Origin: Caldicoprobacter oshimai DSM 21659 | GTDB lineage: Bacteria > Bacillota > Clostridia > Caldicoprobacterales > Caldicoprobacteraceae | Assembly: GCA_000526435.1 (NCBI GenBank) | Contig: JAGB01000002.1 | Span: forward strand, 868,001 to 932,000 | Length of the DNA stretch: 64,000 bases | Direction: 5' to 3' | Part shown: positions 8,117 through 17,584 of the stretch, piece by piece | Layout: the number at the start of each line of letters is the position of its first letter | Position numbering within the stretch: the stretch's first letter is position 1 | Made by a program: the position numbers and the translations under genes | The notes under the pieces: generated by a model | Told to the model about the DNA's origin: nothing | The model's input: the letters and a program-made list of their open reading frames with translations, nothing else | The model's database searches: none

Positions 8117-9916
8117 ATGTCCGCTAAGCAGGTGGTTATACTGGGAGCAGGGTACGGTGGGTTGGAAGCAGCCAAAACTCTGCACAGGCTATTAAAAAAG
8201 CGAAGCGATGTAGAGATAACCCTCATAGATCAAAACCCCTATCACACGCTGCTTACCGAGCTGCATCAGGTAGCTGGCCACAGGATTGAACCCAAAGGTG
8301 TAAAGGTGTCAATCGAACACGTGTTGCAATATACAAAGGTAAAGTTTGTACACGACAAAATACAAAAGGCTGATCTCAAGAACAAAAAGCTGATATCGGC
8401 AAACCATGAGTACAGCTTCGATTATCTGATTTTGGCCGCCGGTAGTCAGCCCGCATATTTTGGAATCCCTGGAATGAAAGAGCATGCGTTTACGCTGTGG
8501 TCGCTGGAGGACGCACAGAAAATACACGACCACATAGTACACATGTTCCAGCTGGCATCAAAGGAGCAAAGCCCTGATAAACGCAAGGAAATGCTCACGT
8601 TCGTAGTTGGTGGAGGTGGGTTCACCGGCGTAGAGATGATGGGTGAACTCATGGAATGGACGGCCACCCTATGCCGTGAGTACAACATACCCAAAGAAGA
8701 AGTGCGGCTAGCGGTTGTAGAGGCATTGCCGACCATCTGCCCAATATTGGACGAAAAGCTGTCCAAAAAAGTGGTTAACTTCTTTGAAAAACATGGCGTA
8801 GAGGTATACACCAATACGCCTATAACCGAAGTTCATCCCGACAAGGTATGCATGAAGACAGGGGACGTTATACCCACCAGGACCCTCATATGGACCGGAG
8901 GCGTCGAAGCAAATGAGTTTGCAAAGGAGTTAGGGCTTACGCTGGGCAAGCGTAACCGAATAGTGGTGAATGAATATCTGCAAACCGTTGAGTATCCATA
9001 TGTATATGCCATCGGCGACATAATGGAGTTTAAAGAAAACGGCGATGTGCTTCCTGCTTTGGTCGAATCAGCCCTTCAGTCAGGTAAATGCGCAGCACAA
9101 AACATCGCCGCTGAGATTTTGGGCACCCAAAAGCAAAAGTTTAAACCCGAGCTCCACGGCGTAATGGTGTCGGTAGGCTCCTTCTTTGCGGTGGCGCAGA
9201 TCAAAGGCCTGCCTCTGCTGGTCGGCATATGGGCCACTATTATGAAGCATCTGGTAAACATGCATTACCTATTTGGAATAGGCGGCTTTGAGCTTATATG
9301 GGACTACATTTACGACCAGTTCCTGTACAAGGCCAGAACGTACAACGCTTTCATAGAGACAGCCATTGGGCACATTAAACGTAGGAACTTTACATTCTGG
9401 CTTGTGCCGCTGAGAATATGGCTGGGAATCATGTGGCTGACATCGGGCATTCAAAAAATACAGGCCGGCTGGTTTGGGGATTGGGAGATGCTGGGCCCTG
9501 GAGGTGCAACCGACGCCACATCATCGGCATCCATCATCAGCCTGGTGAGTGACCATACCCCCGGCTGGTATGCCTGGATAGTCGAAAACATCATTTATCC
9601 CAATGCCCTGCTGTTCCAGAAGCTCATTGTGATCACCGAGATTGGGCTGGGAATAGCTTTCATATTCGGAATATTTACGTTTATCGCAGGGCTGGTGTCC
9701 ATCGCCATGAACATCAACTTCATGCTATCGACAGGCCTTCCTTCCACCAATACTGGCCTACCAGACCTGTGGTACATCATGGCTTCGATAGCCATGCTGG
9801 CCGGTGCTGGAAGGTCGTTGGGAGTGGACTATTACCTGATTCCTTACCTCAGAAATCAGGTAAGATACTTCCAGAAAAACAGGAGCTTCCATCTATTCAA
9901 GGGATGGGAGTGGTAA
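8117..9916 (+). CDS. ndh2: type II NADH dehydrogenase with C-terminal DoxX-like membrane domain (Ndh2-like)
   Basis: NDH-2 oxidises NADH and reduces quinone at the membrane without pumping protons. Residues 1-400 hold the two nucleotide folds (VVILGAGYGGLEA for FAD, FVVGGGGFTGVE for NADH) and the FAD-closing YAIGDIMEF. Residues about 430-580 add four hydrophobic segments resembling DoxX (LRIWLGIMWLTSGIQKIQAGWF), making 599 residues against about 400 for plain NDH-2. The start follows AAAGGAGGTAGATATA. It is divergent from the flavoprotein lipoprotein, and the Listeria EET NDH-2 likewise carries a C-terminal membrane extension, so this is probably the dedicated entry point of an EET chain. A role in ordinary aerobic respiration seems less likely in this context. 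Confidence 0.92.
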   Translation: MSAKQVVILGAGYGGLEAAKTLHRLLKKRSDVEITLIDQNPYHTLLTELHQVAGHRIEPKGVKVSIEHVLQYTKVKFVHDKIQKADLKNKKLISANHEYSFDYLILAAGSQPAYFGIPGMKEHAFTLWSLEDAQKIHDHIVHMFQLASKEQSPDKRKEMLTFVVGGGGFTGVEMMGELMEWTATLCREYNIPKEEVRLAVVEALPTICPILDEKLSKKVVNFFEKHGVEVYTNTPITEVHPDKVCMKTGDVIPTRTLIWTGGVEANEFAKELGLTLGKRNRIVVNEYLQTVEYPYVYAIGDIMEFKENGDVLPALVESALQSGKCAAQNIAAEILGTQKQKFKPELHGVMVSVGSFFAVAQIKGLPLLVGIWATIMKHLVNMHYLFGIGGFELIWDYIYDQFLYKARTYNAFIETAIGHIKRRNFTFWLVPLRIWLGIMWLTSGIQKIQAGWFGDWEMLGPGGATDATSSASIISLVSDHTPGWYAWIVENIIYPNALLFQKLIVITEIGLGIAFIFGIFTFIAGLVSIAMNINFMLSTGLPSTNTGLPDLWYIMASIAMLAGAGRSLGVDYYLIPYLRNQVRYFQKNRSFHLFKGWEW

Positions 9917-10051
9917 AGCATATAATATGTTACCTGGTATAGCGATTTCAGAAATGAACGGTTTGCATAAAGTTTGAGATGCACCAACACAACAAGCAGA
10001 CGATAGGTAAAAAGCTTTTGCCGACGCCATAAGCACGAAAAGATTAAAAAC

Positions 10052-10087
10052 AGGGCCAAGGCGCGTTTTCACCTTGGCCCCGTTTTT
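10052..10087 (+). terminator. terminator after the NDH-2 gene
   Basis: GGGCCAAGG (10053-10061) and CCTTGGCCC (10072-10080) form a GC-rich stem followed by CGTTTTTA. It lies between two convergent genes and could serve both. Confidence 0.8.
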
Positions 10088-10133
10088 ATTTTATACCAGG
10101 TTTTTTATTTCATGCCACCGTTGTCTGATCTCT

Positions 10134-11360
10134 TTATGCTGCAGTTGCCTCATCGCATCTATGGCTTCTCGGCTTTTTTATCACGCGCATGGCATTGAGT
10201 ATAGAAAGTATGGCAACCCCTACGTCGGCAAAAACCGCTTCCCACATGCTGGTAGTACCAGCTGCCCCCAGCAAAAGCACCAACCCTTTAACTCCCAAGG
10301 CCATAATTATGTTTTGCCATACGATGCGCTTTGTACGGCTAGCTATCATGATAGCGGTCACCAGCTTGGAGGACTCATCGGTCATGAGCACCACATCTGC
10401 CGCTTCGATGGCGGCATCGGAACCCAATTCTCCCATTGCCACCCCTACATCCACTCTGGCCAGCACCGGCGCATCGTTTATCCCATCGCCCACAAATACC
10501 ACCTTGCCTTTCCTGGTGGCTTTCGTCTTTTCTATCGTCTCCAGCTTCTCCACCTTTTGATGCGGAAGGAGTTCGGCATACACCTCATCCAGCCCTAGAT
10601 TTTGCCCTACCTTAAGGCCTATGTGATAGTTATCCCCTGTAAACATATCGGTTCGCTTTACGCCCATTCGCTTTAAATCATTGATGGCCTGTTTAGAGTC
10701 TTCTTTCAGCTCATCCTCTATTATGATATACCCTGCATACTGCCCATCTATGGAAAGGTGCACAGCGGTATAAGCAAGTTCAACCTCCGGACATGTCACG
10801 CCGTGCTGCTTAAGCAGGCCAGCAGTTCCAACCAGCACCTGCCTGCCCCTTATTCTGGCCTTGACGCCATATCCCGGAATTTCAGTGTATTCGTCAACCC
10901 GCTGCCGGTCCAAAGGCTTGCCGTAAGCCTCCACTATCGAGAGTGCAATGGGATGGTTTGAATAGCTTTCGGCCAGGGCAGCGTAGTCAAGCAGCTCCTC
11001 TCTTGTCATATCAGCCATTGGAACCACTTTAGCAACCTTAACTCCTTTGGTCAATGTCCCAGTCTTATCAAACACCACGGTATCAACATTTCCAAGGGCT
11101 TCAAGGTACTGCCCTCCTTTGACCAGTATACCGTTTCTGGAAGCACCACCCAATCCTCCGAAAAATCCAACGGGTATCGATATCACAAGAGCACAGGGAC
11201 ACGAGACCACAAGAAATACAAGGGCTCGGTATACCCACTCATCAAAAGGCTGTCTCCACAGGAGCGGTGGGATAATGGCTATCGAGGCAACAACCAGCAC
11301 CACCGCAGGCGTATATTCCAATAATTCATCTTTATGAATATGAGAGATCCTTTTTACCAA
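10134..11360 (-). pseudogene. 5'-truncated heavy-metal P-type ATPase (CadA/ZntA-like)
   Basis: The 408 residues contain the metal-binding SCPCAL of transmembrane segment 6, the phosphorylation motif DKTGTLT and the hinge GDGINDAPVLARVDVGVAMG, so this is the C-terminal two thirds of a P1B-type Cd/Zn/Pb exporter. The N-terminal metal-binding domain, the first four membrane segments and the actuator (TGE) domain are missing. Upstream the frame meets a stop within about 60 bases, and no ATG or ribosome site is present; the first possible start is TTG 11360. Homology appears to begin near KDELLEYTPAVV. It is therefore probably a dead remnant created by deletion or insertion. Confidence 0.75.
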
Positions 11361-11785
11361 ATTAGGACAAATTACATCCCCAATCCCAACATAAACATAC
11401 CATATTTACTATTGGGATCGCTGTACTGTATAATTAACAAGTCAACATTTTAAAGTTTAAAGTAAAAAGGAGTAAGGAATATACCTTTTAAAAATAGGAA
11501 TTATTACACTCTAATGATAGAAGGTACCCTTTTTTCACTGGTTTAGCTTTCCTGGATACCAACTCCATGGTACCCGTGTTTATTCATACCTTTACGCAAA
11601 GCCTTCAGCTGGGTTGAAACAATTAATTCATAACGTAAAAAGGATTAATTTGCTTTTATGAATTACTCACAAAGTTATCAGAAAGTTATACACAGTTCAT
11701 ATATAAGCAAAGAGGCAAGCCTTCATTTATATGGGGCTTGCCTCTTTTTGAGTTTAGATAATAACCATATCCGACCCTTTTTATC
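11361..11785. other. 425-bp intergenic region with a terminator hairpin
   Basis: No credible ORF on either strand. It probably holds scar sequence from loss of the 5' part of the metal ATPase gene. The only clear structure is the stem AAAGAGGCAAGCC (11709-11721) with GGCTTGCCTCTTT (11735-11747) and a TTTTTG tail on the plus side. It is probably the terminator of the oxidoreductase gene transcribed towards it from 12892. Confidence 0.6.
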
Positions 11786-12892
11786 CTATTCATCCAGCAG
11801 GCCGTCTCGGAGCCCAAGGGGCAATGGTTCCGGGCGGCTGCACGAACTGGAAAGGATATAATGGCTTCCGCTCTGTGAGGCATCCAAAAATCCCTGCATC
11901 ACGTCCAGCACATGATAGGCCATCTCACCGTTAGCCCTGTGCGGCCTCCCCGACAACAATGCATAAGCCATATCAGCCACTCCAATGCCTCGGCTGTTGT
12001 CAGCATAACCGTGAGTCAAAGGAATCTCACTCCATTCACTGGCCCCTTGACGGCGTATCAGCACAGGACCGCCAAAGGTGTTGGGATCGGGCACGCTTAG
12101 GCTGCCCTCGCTGCCGTAAATCTCAATTCGCGGCAGATTGGCGCTCCATACATCAAAGCTGGTAATAATGGTCCCCACAGCGCCGTTTTCAAAATCCATA
12201 ACGCCGGCAATATGAGTGGGCGTTTCCACCTTTATCTTTGTGCCATACTTGGGTTGACTGGTGATGGTCCTCTCTGGAAACGTAATCCTGGCGGATGCCG
12301 TCACCCTCTTTATGGGACCTATAAGGGATATCAGAGCCGTCAAATAATAGGGCCCCATATCAAACATAGGGCCTCCGCCCACCTGATAGTAGAACTCGGG
12401 ATCAGGATGCCAGCTCTCATGGCCATGGCATACCATAAACGCCGTCGCCGCTACCGGCTCACCGATCCAGCCATCGTCTATCAGCTTTCGACAGGTCTGA
12501 AGCCCGGCCCCGAAAAATGTATCGGGAGCACAGCCCACCAAAAGCCCTTTTGCCTTGGCTATATCCAGTATCCTTTTGCCTTCTTCACGAGTGATGGCCA
12601 ACGGTTTTTCAACATACACATTTTTGCCGGCTTCAAGAGCGGCAATGCACACCTGGGCATGTGCTTTAGGAACCGTCAAATTGACCACGATGTCGATCTC
12701 GGGATCCGCAAGAAGCTCCTCTACCGAGCACGCTTTAGGTATATTGAATTCTTTTGCTCTGGCCTGTGCCCTTTCCAAAATCAAATCCGCACAGGCCACC
12801 ACTTCCAAAATCTCAAATCGCTGGCTGCAGTTTTTTAAATAGATGCCGCTTATGTTGCCGCATCCGACAATCCCCACCTTTACCTTTTTCAT
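11786..12892 (-). CDS. Gfo/Idh/MocA family oxidoreductase
   Basis: A NAD(P)-dependent sugar or inositol-type dehydrogenase of 368 residues. The N-terminal Rossmann fold has [14 protein letters not shown], and [14 protein letters not shown] carries the conserved catalytic-region Lys. The C-terminal half ([26 protein letters not shown]) contains the family's substrate-site Asp. I chose ATG 12892 with AAAGGG 8 bases upstream. It follows the ThuA-like gene by 17 bases, so the two are probably co-transcribed. ThuA and Gfo/Idh pairs are common in keto-sugar utilisation loci; the substrate cannot be read from sequence. Confidence 0.88.
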   Translation of the reverse strand: MKKVKVGIVGCGNISGIYLKNCSQRFEILEVVACADLILERAQARAKEFNIPKACSVEELLADPEIDIVVNLTVPKAHAQVCIAALEAGKNVYVEKPLAITREEGKRILDIAKAKGLLVGCAPDTFFGAGLQTCRKLIDDGWIGEPVAATAFMVCHGHESWHPDPEFYYQVGGGPMFDMGPYYLTALISLIGPIKRVTASARITFPERTITSQPKYGTKIKVETPTHIAGVMDFENGAVGTIITSFDVWSANLPRIEIYGSEGSLSVPDPNTFGGPVLIRRQGASEWSEIPLTHGYADNSRGIGVADMAYALLSGRPHRANGEMAYHVLDVMQGFLDASQSGSHYILSSSCSRPEPLPLGLRDGLLDE

Positions 12893-12909
12893 GACAATCA
12901 CCCTTTCAC

Positions 12910-13635
12910 TTAAAACATCCTCTTTACCGATTGGATTAAAACTTCGGCGTTATCACTGGCCTGCATGGCAATGTCCTTACCTTCAGCTGCCCAGAGGAAA
13001 CCCCTTTTCATTATGGTTCGAACCGGCTCAACCTGCAACACGTCTACATGATGTCCCAAAGAACAGTAGAATACCCTTCCTCTTCCCCAGCGCTTGGTCC
13101 ATATGACCGGCACATCCACCTGCCCATTGGCAGCATGCGGGCCATCCACCACAGGAAACCGTGTGGTGGCAAGCACTTCAATCGCCGGGTCAATATGTAC
13201 ATAGTATTGTTCGCTCTTTACGGTAAAATCCTCAATCCCTTCAACAATGGGGCTGGAGCCCCTTTTGACGTTGACAACGTATTCTACCCCATCCCCTCCG
13301 GGATGAGCTACCCACTGTCCCCCCGTCATAAACTGCCACTGGACGCACTCCCTAAAGGCATCGCACATGCCGCCATGGCACCCTGCAATGCCCACCCCCC
13401 TGGCCACAGCCTCAAGGACCGGCCCAACCTGAGCGTCGGTTATCTTGCCCATGGTCCATACGGGAATGATAAGATGAAGCGATTTTAACTTTTCCACATC
13501 AAGAAATGCATCCAGCGTCTCGGAAATCTCTACTTCAAAGCCTTCTTCAATAAGAATATCGCGAAAGAGCTCCGAAACCTCGACGGGCTGATGGCCTTCC
13601 CATCCCCCTCGAACTACCAGGGCCTTCTTCCCCAT
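12910..13635 (-). CDS. ThuA-like domain protein (trehalose utilization family)
   Basis: A 241-residue protein of the ThuA/glutamine-amidotransferase-like fold, with [11 protein letters not shown] near the N-terminus, [17 protein letters not shown] in the nucleophile-elbow position, and [18 protein letters not shown] near the C-terminus. These are typical of the ThuA family, which acts in disaccharide and keto-sugar catabolism. It is the first gene of a two-gene unit with the downstream Gfo/Idh oxidoreductase. The start follows AAAGGGGATATGTCATT. The catalytic role is unproven in this family. Confidence 0.85.
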   Translation of the reverse strand: MGKKALVVRGGWEGHQPVEVSELFRDILIEEGFEVEISETLDAFLDVEKLKSLHLIIPVWTMGKITDAQVGPVLEAVARGVGIAGCHGGMCDAFRECVQWQFMTGGQWVAHPGGDGVEYVVNVKRGSSPIVEGIEDFTVKSEQYYVHIDPAIEVLATTRFPVVDGPHAANGQVDVPVIWTKRWGRGRVFYCSLGHHVDVLQVEPVRTIMKRGFLWAAEGKDIAMQASDNAEVLIQSVKRMF

Positions 13636-13777
13636 AATGACATATCCCCTTTCGATAAAAATTTTTTGATGTTATCCATAACAATTATATTAGAAAAGTG
13701 CCGTTAGAACACACAGAGAAATGCCAATTTTTCAATGCTCAACCTACAAAACAACCACGTTGAAATATTTTACACAA

Positions 13778-13815
13778 AAAACCTCTCCAGCCTGACCTCA
13801 CCGCTGGAGAGGTTT
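13778..13815 (-). terminator. terminator of the Gld-type ABC operon
   Basis: AAACCTCTCCAGC and GCTGGAGAGGTTT form a 13-bp stem just after the DUF4340 stop codon, with a T-rich tail on the minus strand. Confidence 0.85.
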
Positions 13816-13820
13816 AAAAA

Positions 13821-15248
13821 TCACTCATCCTTTACCAGATCTCCACGGATCAAAGCTTCCAGATCATCCAGCATCTTGTTTACCTGGCTTCTGGATACTA
13901 CAAATTCGGCCTTTCCGCTGCGGAATACAGCATAGAAATCATTATCGTATGGCACGTAGTTCACATGAACCTCTCTCCTCGACCCTTTGTTGAGGAAGAA
14001 AGTGGTTTTAACTTCGGGATTCTCCTCAGCCATTTCCCTATCAATTTCGGCATCTACCAGTATTCCAATCAAACTCTGATAAAACTTCTTAAAGGGCTTT
14101 TCCTCTACTTCCTTGCCATCCACCATGTATGTGGCTATGACTTCATCCTCTTCGCCTTCCTTCTCAGCCTTTTTGGTCTGCCTGGTAATGGTTAGAACAT
14201 GGGTTTTCCCTCGTCCTTCCACTATGATCTTATCCACATTATCGATGTTGACAATATACGCAAATTTGTCCACAATGTCAAACGGCTTTGTATCAAGTAG
14301 CTCGGTCTTGCTTTTCTCCATAGTATAGACCGAGTTAACGTCGGCCGTCTTGAAGTACACGCTTTTACCGTCGTCTGTATCTTTTCCAAAGTACAAATGC
14401 AGTGTATTTTCTTTGTCCTTGACGATGAGCTCGGCCACCGGGTCATCCAAACCATACTTAGAGAGGTCCTGGGGATTATCCTCTACAAACTCCTTAATGG
14501 CATTGCTGGTAAGCGAGGATATGCCATCCAAGACTTTTTGGAACTTATCGGACGATACCCCCATCGGCTCATTGTAAGGCTGGGTCATCCTCCACAGGCT
14601 CAAGCCAAACTGGGCTTCATCCTTCGACTGCTCATCATTCCTCTCTATTTCAATGGTAGGCTTACCCTTTTTAGCTATTTTAAGGTAGGTCAACTCTTGG
14701 GTTTTGATCTCAGTCAGGTCCTTTTCACGTACATCCGAGAGCTTGTAGCTGAAATGCTCCCCATGGTTCATCCACACCGAATAAACCTTTGGGTCCCCTT
14801 CAGCCATCAAATAGTAGGTATTGCCTGCCGGCGTCTTGTTGCCAAGATACAATACCTTCTGGGTGCCGTCCTTCAGAAAAGCCCTGGCAACAACAGCCGG
14901 CTTATCCAGGCCGTACACCGATAGGTCCTTAGGATTTTCATCTATTATCCTCTCGGCATACAGGCTGGCAAAGCTGTAAGCTATATCATCGACGCTTGTC
15001 TGATCCAAAATCACAGGATGGGGATAGTCCACCGTCCACTTGTCATCCTTCTTTTCAAACGTCAAGGTAGTCCCATCCCGTGATTCCAGGACCATTTTGA
15101 CGATGTCCTCTTTGGGCACCTTGCATATCTCTATAGCTTTATCATCCTCAGCCTGCTTTTTAGGCCGGTTGCTTACATAAACGTATGCCCCTACCAGCAC
15201 CGCCAGCACAACCACAAGAGCAAGTATGCTTCGCTGTCTCTTCTTCAT
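13821..15248 (-). CDS. DUF4340 domain-containing membrane-anchored protein
   Basis: A 475-residue protein with one N-terminal membrane anchor (SILALVVVLAVLVGAYVYV) and an extracytosolic region made of repeated beta-rich DUF4340 units (for example DLSVYGLDKPAVVARAFLKDG and DLSKYGLDDPVAELIVKDKEN). The ATG at 15248 overlaps the preceding gene's stop by four bases, with GAGGAGG upstream, so it is translationally coupled. DUF4340 proteins routinely follow GldG-like subunits of ABC-2 exporters. The transported substrate is unknown. Confidence 0.88.
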   Translation of the reverse strand: MKKRQRSILALVVVLAVLVGAYVYVSNRPKKQAEDDKAIEICKVPKEDIVKMVLESRDGTTLTFEKKDDKWTVDYPHPVILDQTSVDDIAYSFASLYAERIIDENPKDLSVYGLDKPAVVARAFLKDGTQKVLYLGNKTPAGNTYYLMAEGDPKVYSVWMNHGEHFSYKLSDVREKDLTEIKTQELTYLKIAKKGKPTIEIERNDEQSKDEAQFGLSLWRMTQPYNEPMGVSSDKFQKVLDGISSLTSNAIKEFVEDNPQDLSKYGLDDPVAELIVKDKENTLHLYFGKDTDDGKSVYFKTADVNSVYTMEKSKTELLDTKPFDIVDKFAYIVNIDNVDKIIVEGRGKTHVLTITRQTKKAEKEGEEDEVIATYMVDGKEVEEKPFKKFYQSLIGILVDAEIDREMAEENPEVKTTFFLNKGSRREVHVNYVPYDNDFYAVFRSGKAEFVVSRSQVNKMLDDLEALIRGDLVKDE

Positions 15249-16702
15249 AGATGCCTCCTCCTCAACCATACTGTAAGCCCTGAAGCCAGCACGATGAGAG
15301 GAATCAGTATTACAACTATACCTGAGAATATAAGCTGCTGATAAGCCGATATTCTAAGGCGCGAGACCGTCAAGCTCTTGGGCCGTATCGAGATGCTCTC
15401 CTCCCTGTCCTGCAGCCAGTTAAGGCTGTTGAGCAGAAAATTGACGTTGCCCGGCACCTGCGAAACTAGCTGGCTGTTTAGCAGATTAGTATTGGCTACC
15501 ACTACCAGCCTGGTCTCCTTGGTCTCGTTATCCTCATATATCTTATCCGTGATGGCAACCGCAATGTTGAACGGCCCTTCCAAATCACCCTCTTCTTTCT
15601 CTATTGTAGTGGCCTCCAGATTGGTCTTGGCCCAGGCTTTATCTGAAGTAACCAGCAGCGGCTCTATCTCCAAAGTCCGTCTCTTCATCTCAAGTACCTC
15701 TATGCTCTGCGACTGGGGCGCAAACACATACATCTGTCCGGATTTAAGCGGACTTAAAATGCTGTGGCTCTCCATGTTGGGTATTATATAGAGAGGATTG
15801 CCCGGATAATGCATATTAGCATCACCCTCAACCACTACAACCCGCTGTAGCGCTACTCCATAACTCTTCAAGAGTGATTCAAAATTGGGTAGCTCCCCAT
15901 TTAAATTCTGTATAAAGAATATCGCTCTACCCTGATTTTCTAAATATTTCCTGATCTTTTCCTCTTCCTCTTTTGTAATATCCCTCTTGGGCGAAAGCAC
16001 TACCAGAGCATGTGCCTTCTCGGGTACCGAATCTTGGGTAACAAGATTCAAATCCTCTATAGTATAGTTCTCCAATTCCAGTTGCTTCCTCACATCATAA
16101 GGAATCGAATCCTCACCGTGGCCTATCAGCATATATACCACAGGGAGCTCTTCAGCCGTCACATACAATATAGCCCCTGTGAGGCGCTGCTCCACAGCCA
16201 GAGACTGAGCATACCACTGACCAGAATACTGGTTGTAGCTATAGTTTACCAGGTCATAGCGATCGATCACCTTGAATTTGTCTCCACTCTCCACGATCAG
16301 GCTTCCAGTGCTCAGTGACCCGCCATCCTTCTCATACTTCGCAACCAGTTGCGGATATCTCTCGGGATCAACAGTAGTAAAACTGATCCTCTTTGAGCGT
16401 TTTTGATACCGCTCTATAATTTCCAATACCCTTTTATCTTCTTTTCCAGCCTCATAAAGGCCAATGATCTTGACATCCTGTTTTAGGTTGTCCAGTACCT
16501 TAGTAGTCTGTTCCGACAAAGAATACATCTGGTTTTGTGTCAAATCTAGTTCCCAGGGGATCTGGTCCACAATCAGGTTGATGATTATGGCAATGGCAAT
16601 GACGACGGCCACCATCAAAGTGGCATAGCCACCATATTTGAACTTTTTGCTTTTAAACGATTCCTTTACAGACTTGAAATTGAATCCAAGAAACTTCTTC
16701 AT
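15245..16702 (-). CDS. GldG-like ABC transporter accessory protein
   Basis: A 485-residue protein with an N-terminal membrane segment (about residues 26-46), a large extracytosolic domain of the ABC-type uncharacterised transport (GldG) family (LDLTQNQMYSLSEQT, VVVLSPKRDITKEEEEKIRKYL), and a final membrane segment near residues 458-478. It is the third of four coupled genes. In gliding Bacteroidetes GldG works with GldA/GldF. In Bacillota such loci are common, but their cargo is undefined, so the gliding name should not be taken as function. Confidence 0.87.
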   Translation of the reverse strand: MKKFLGFNFKSVKESFKSKKFKYGGYATLMVAVVIAIAIIINLIVDQIPWELDLTQNQMYSLSEQTTKVLDNLKQDVKIIGLYEAGKEDKRVLEIIERYQKRSKRISFTTVDPERYPQLVAKYEKDGGSLSTGSLIVESGDKFKVIDRYDLVNYSYNQYSGQWYAQSLAVEQRLTGAILYVTAEELPVVYMLIGHGEDSIPYDVRKQLELENYTIEDLNLVTQDSVPEKAHALVVLSPKRDITKEEEEKIRKYLENQGRAIFFIQNLNGELPNFESLLKSYGVALQRVVVVEGDANMHYPGNPLYIIPNMESHSILSPLKSGQMYVFAPQSQSIEVLEMKRRTLEIEPLLVTSDKAWAKTNLEATTIEKEEGDLEGPFNIAVAITDKIYEDNETKETRLVVVANTNLLNSQLVSQVPGNVNFLLNSLNWLQDREESISIRPKSLTVSRLRISAYQQLIFSGIVVILIPLIVLASGLTVWLRRRHL

Positions 16703-16720
16703 TTCGTTTCCCCCTTCTGG

Positions 16721-17584
16721 TTAGCTCCACCTTCTCTTTTCAATTACCCGTACAGTCAAGAATAGAAATACAGCTGAAAAGGTAATATAATAGACAATCG
16801 GGCTTAAGCTTAAAATGCCCATCATGAAGTTTTCGTACCTCTTAAGCAAAGAGAACCACTCAAGGGTCCTCACAATAAATCCATCAAAGAAGTATTCGTT
16901 GGCAAAATATACGCCCGCTATGATGCCAAATCCCACCACAGCAATTGCAACGCTTACAAATATGTTCCTGGTGGTGAAATACACCAGCGCTGCCACTCCT
17001 ACTACCAGAGCACATGCAAATACTATGCCTGAAATCCTATCGGTCGGAAGCCCCTGTATGACCCAGTCCAGAATCCATATAAAAAGCAGCGCGCTGAACG
17101 TCACAACCGCCGCAATCACCTGATTGTCAGTTAAAGAAGAGATGAACAATCCTATGGATATAAAAGCCGCACCCAGCAGGAAAAACCCAATATATCCACC
17201 AACTATTTCCCAAACGGCAATGGTTCCAAAAAAGCTCAAAATAATGGGATACAGACAGGTAATCAACAGGGTGAGCAGAAATACGGCTACAGCCGCAAAA
17301 TACTTGCCCAGCACTATTCCAGTAACGCTCAATGGGCTGGTAAGCAACAGCTGGTCAGTCTTCTGCCTGCTCTCCTCCGACATCAACCTCATGGTAAGAA
17401 CCGGCACCACTATCAAAAACACAAAGGTTATACTGCTCAACACGCTTATATAATCCGGGCTCGCGGTGAGCAAATTGGAGAACGCAAAGAATATGCCGCA
17501 TATCAGCAGAAAAAAGCCCATGAAAATATACCCTGTTGGCGATGCAAAATACGCTTTTAATTCCCTCTTGAATACAGCCAGCAT
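16721..17584 (-). CDS. ABC-2 type transporter permease (GldF-like)
   Basis: A 287-residue permease with six hydrophobic segments, starting MLAVFKRELKAYFASPTGYIF, the usual N-terminal signature of GldF/ABC-2 permeases in this type of operon. The start overlaps the end of the ATPase gene at 17584, so the two are translationally coupled. It would form the membrane channel driven by the upstream ATPase. The substrate is unknown. Confidence 0.9.
   Translation of the reverse strand: MLAVFKRELKAYFASPTGYIFMGFFLLICGIFFAFSNLLTASPDYISVLSSITFVFLIVVPVLTMRLMSEESRQKTDQLLLTSPLSVTGIVLGKYFAAVAVFLLTLLITCLYPIILSFFGTIAVWEIVGGYIGFFLLGAAFISIGLFISSLTDNQVIAAVVTFSALLFIWILDWVIQGLPTDRISGIVFACALVVGVAALVYFTTRNIFVSVAIAVVGFGIIAGVYFANEYFFDGFIVRTLEWFSLLKRYENFMMGILSLSPIVYYITFSAVFLFLTVRVIEKRRWS

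Noticed and set aside
11688-11700. DnaA-box-like TTATACACA
   Set aside because: A single imperfect copy with no cluster of boxes and no dnaA or dnaN nearby; not an origin.
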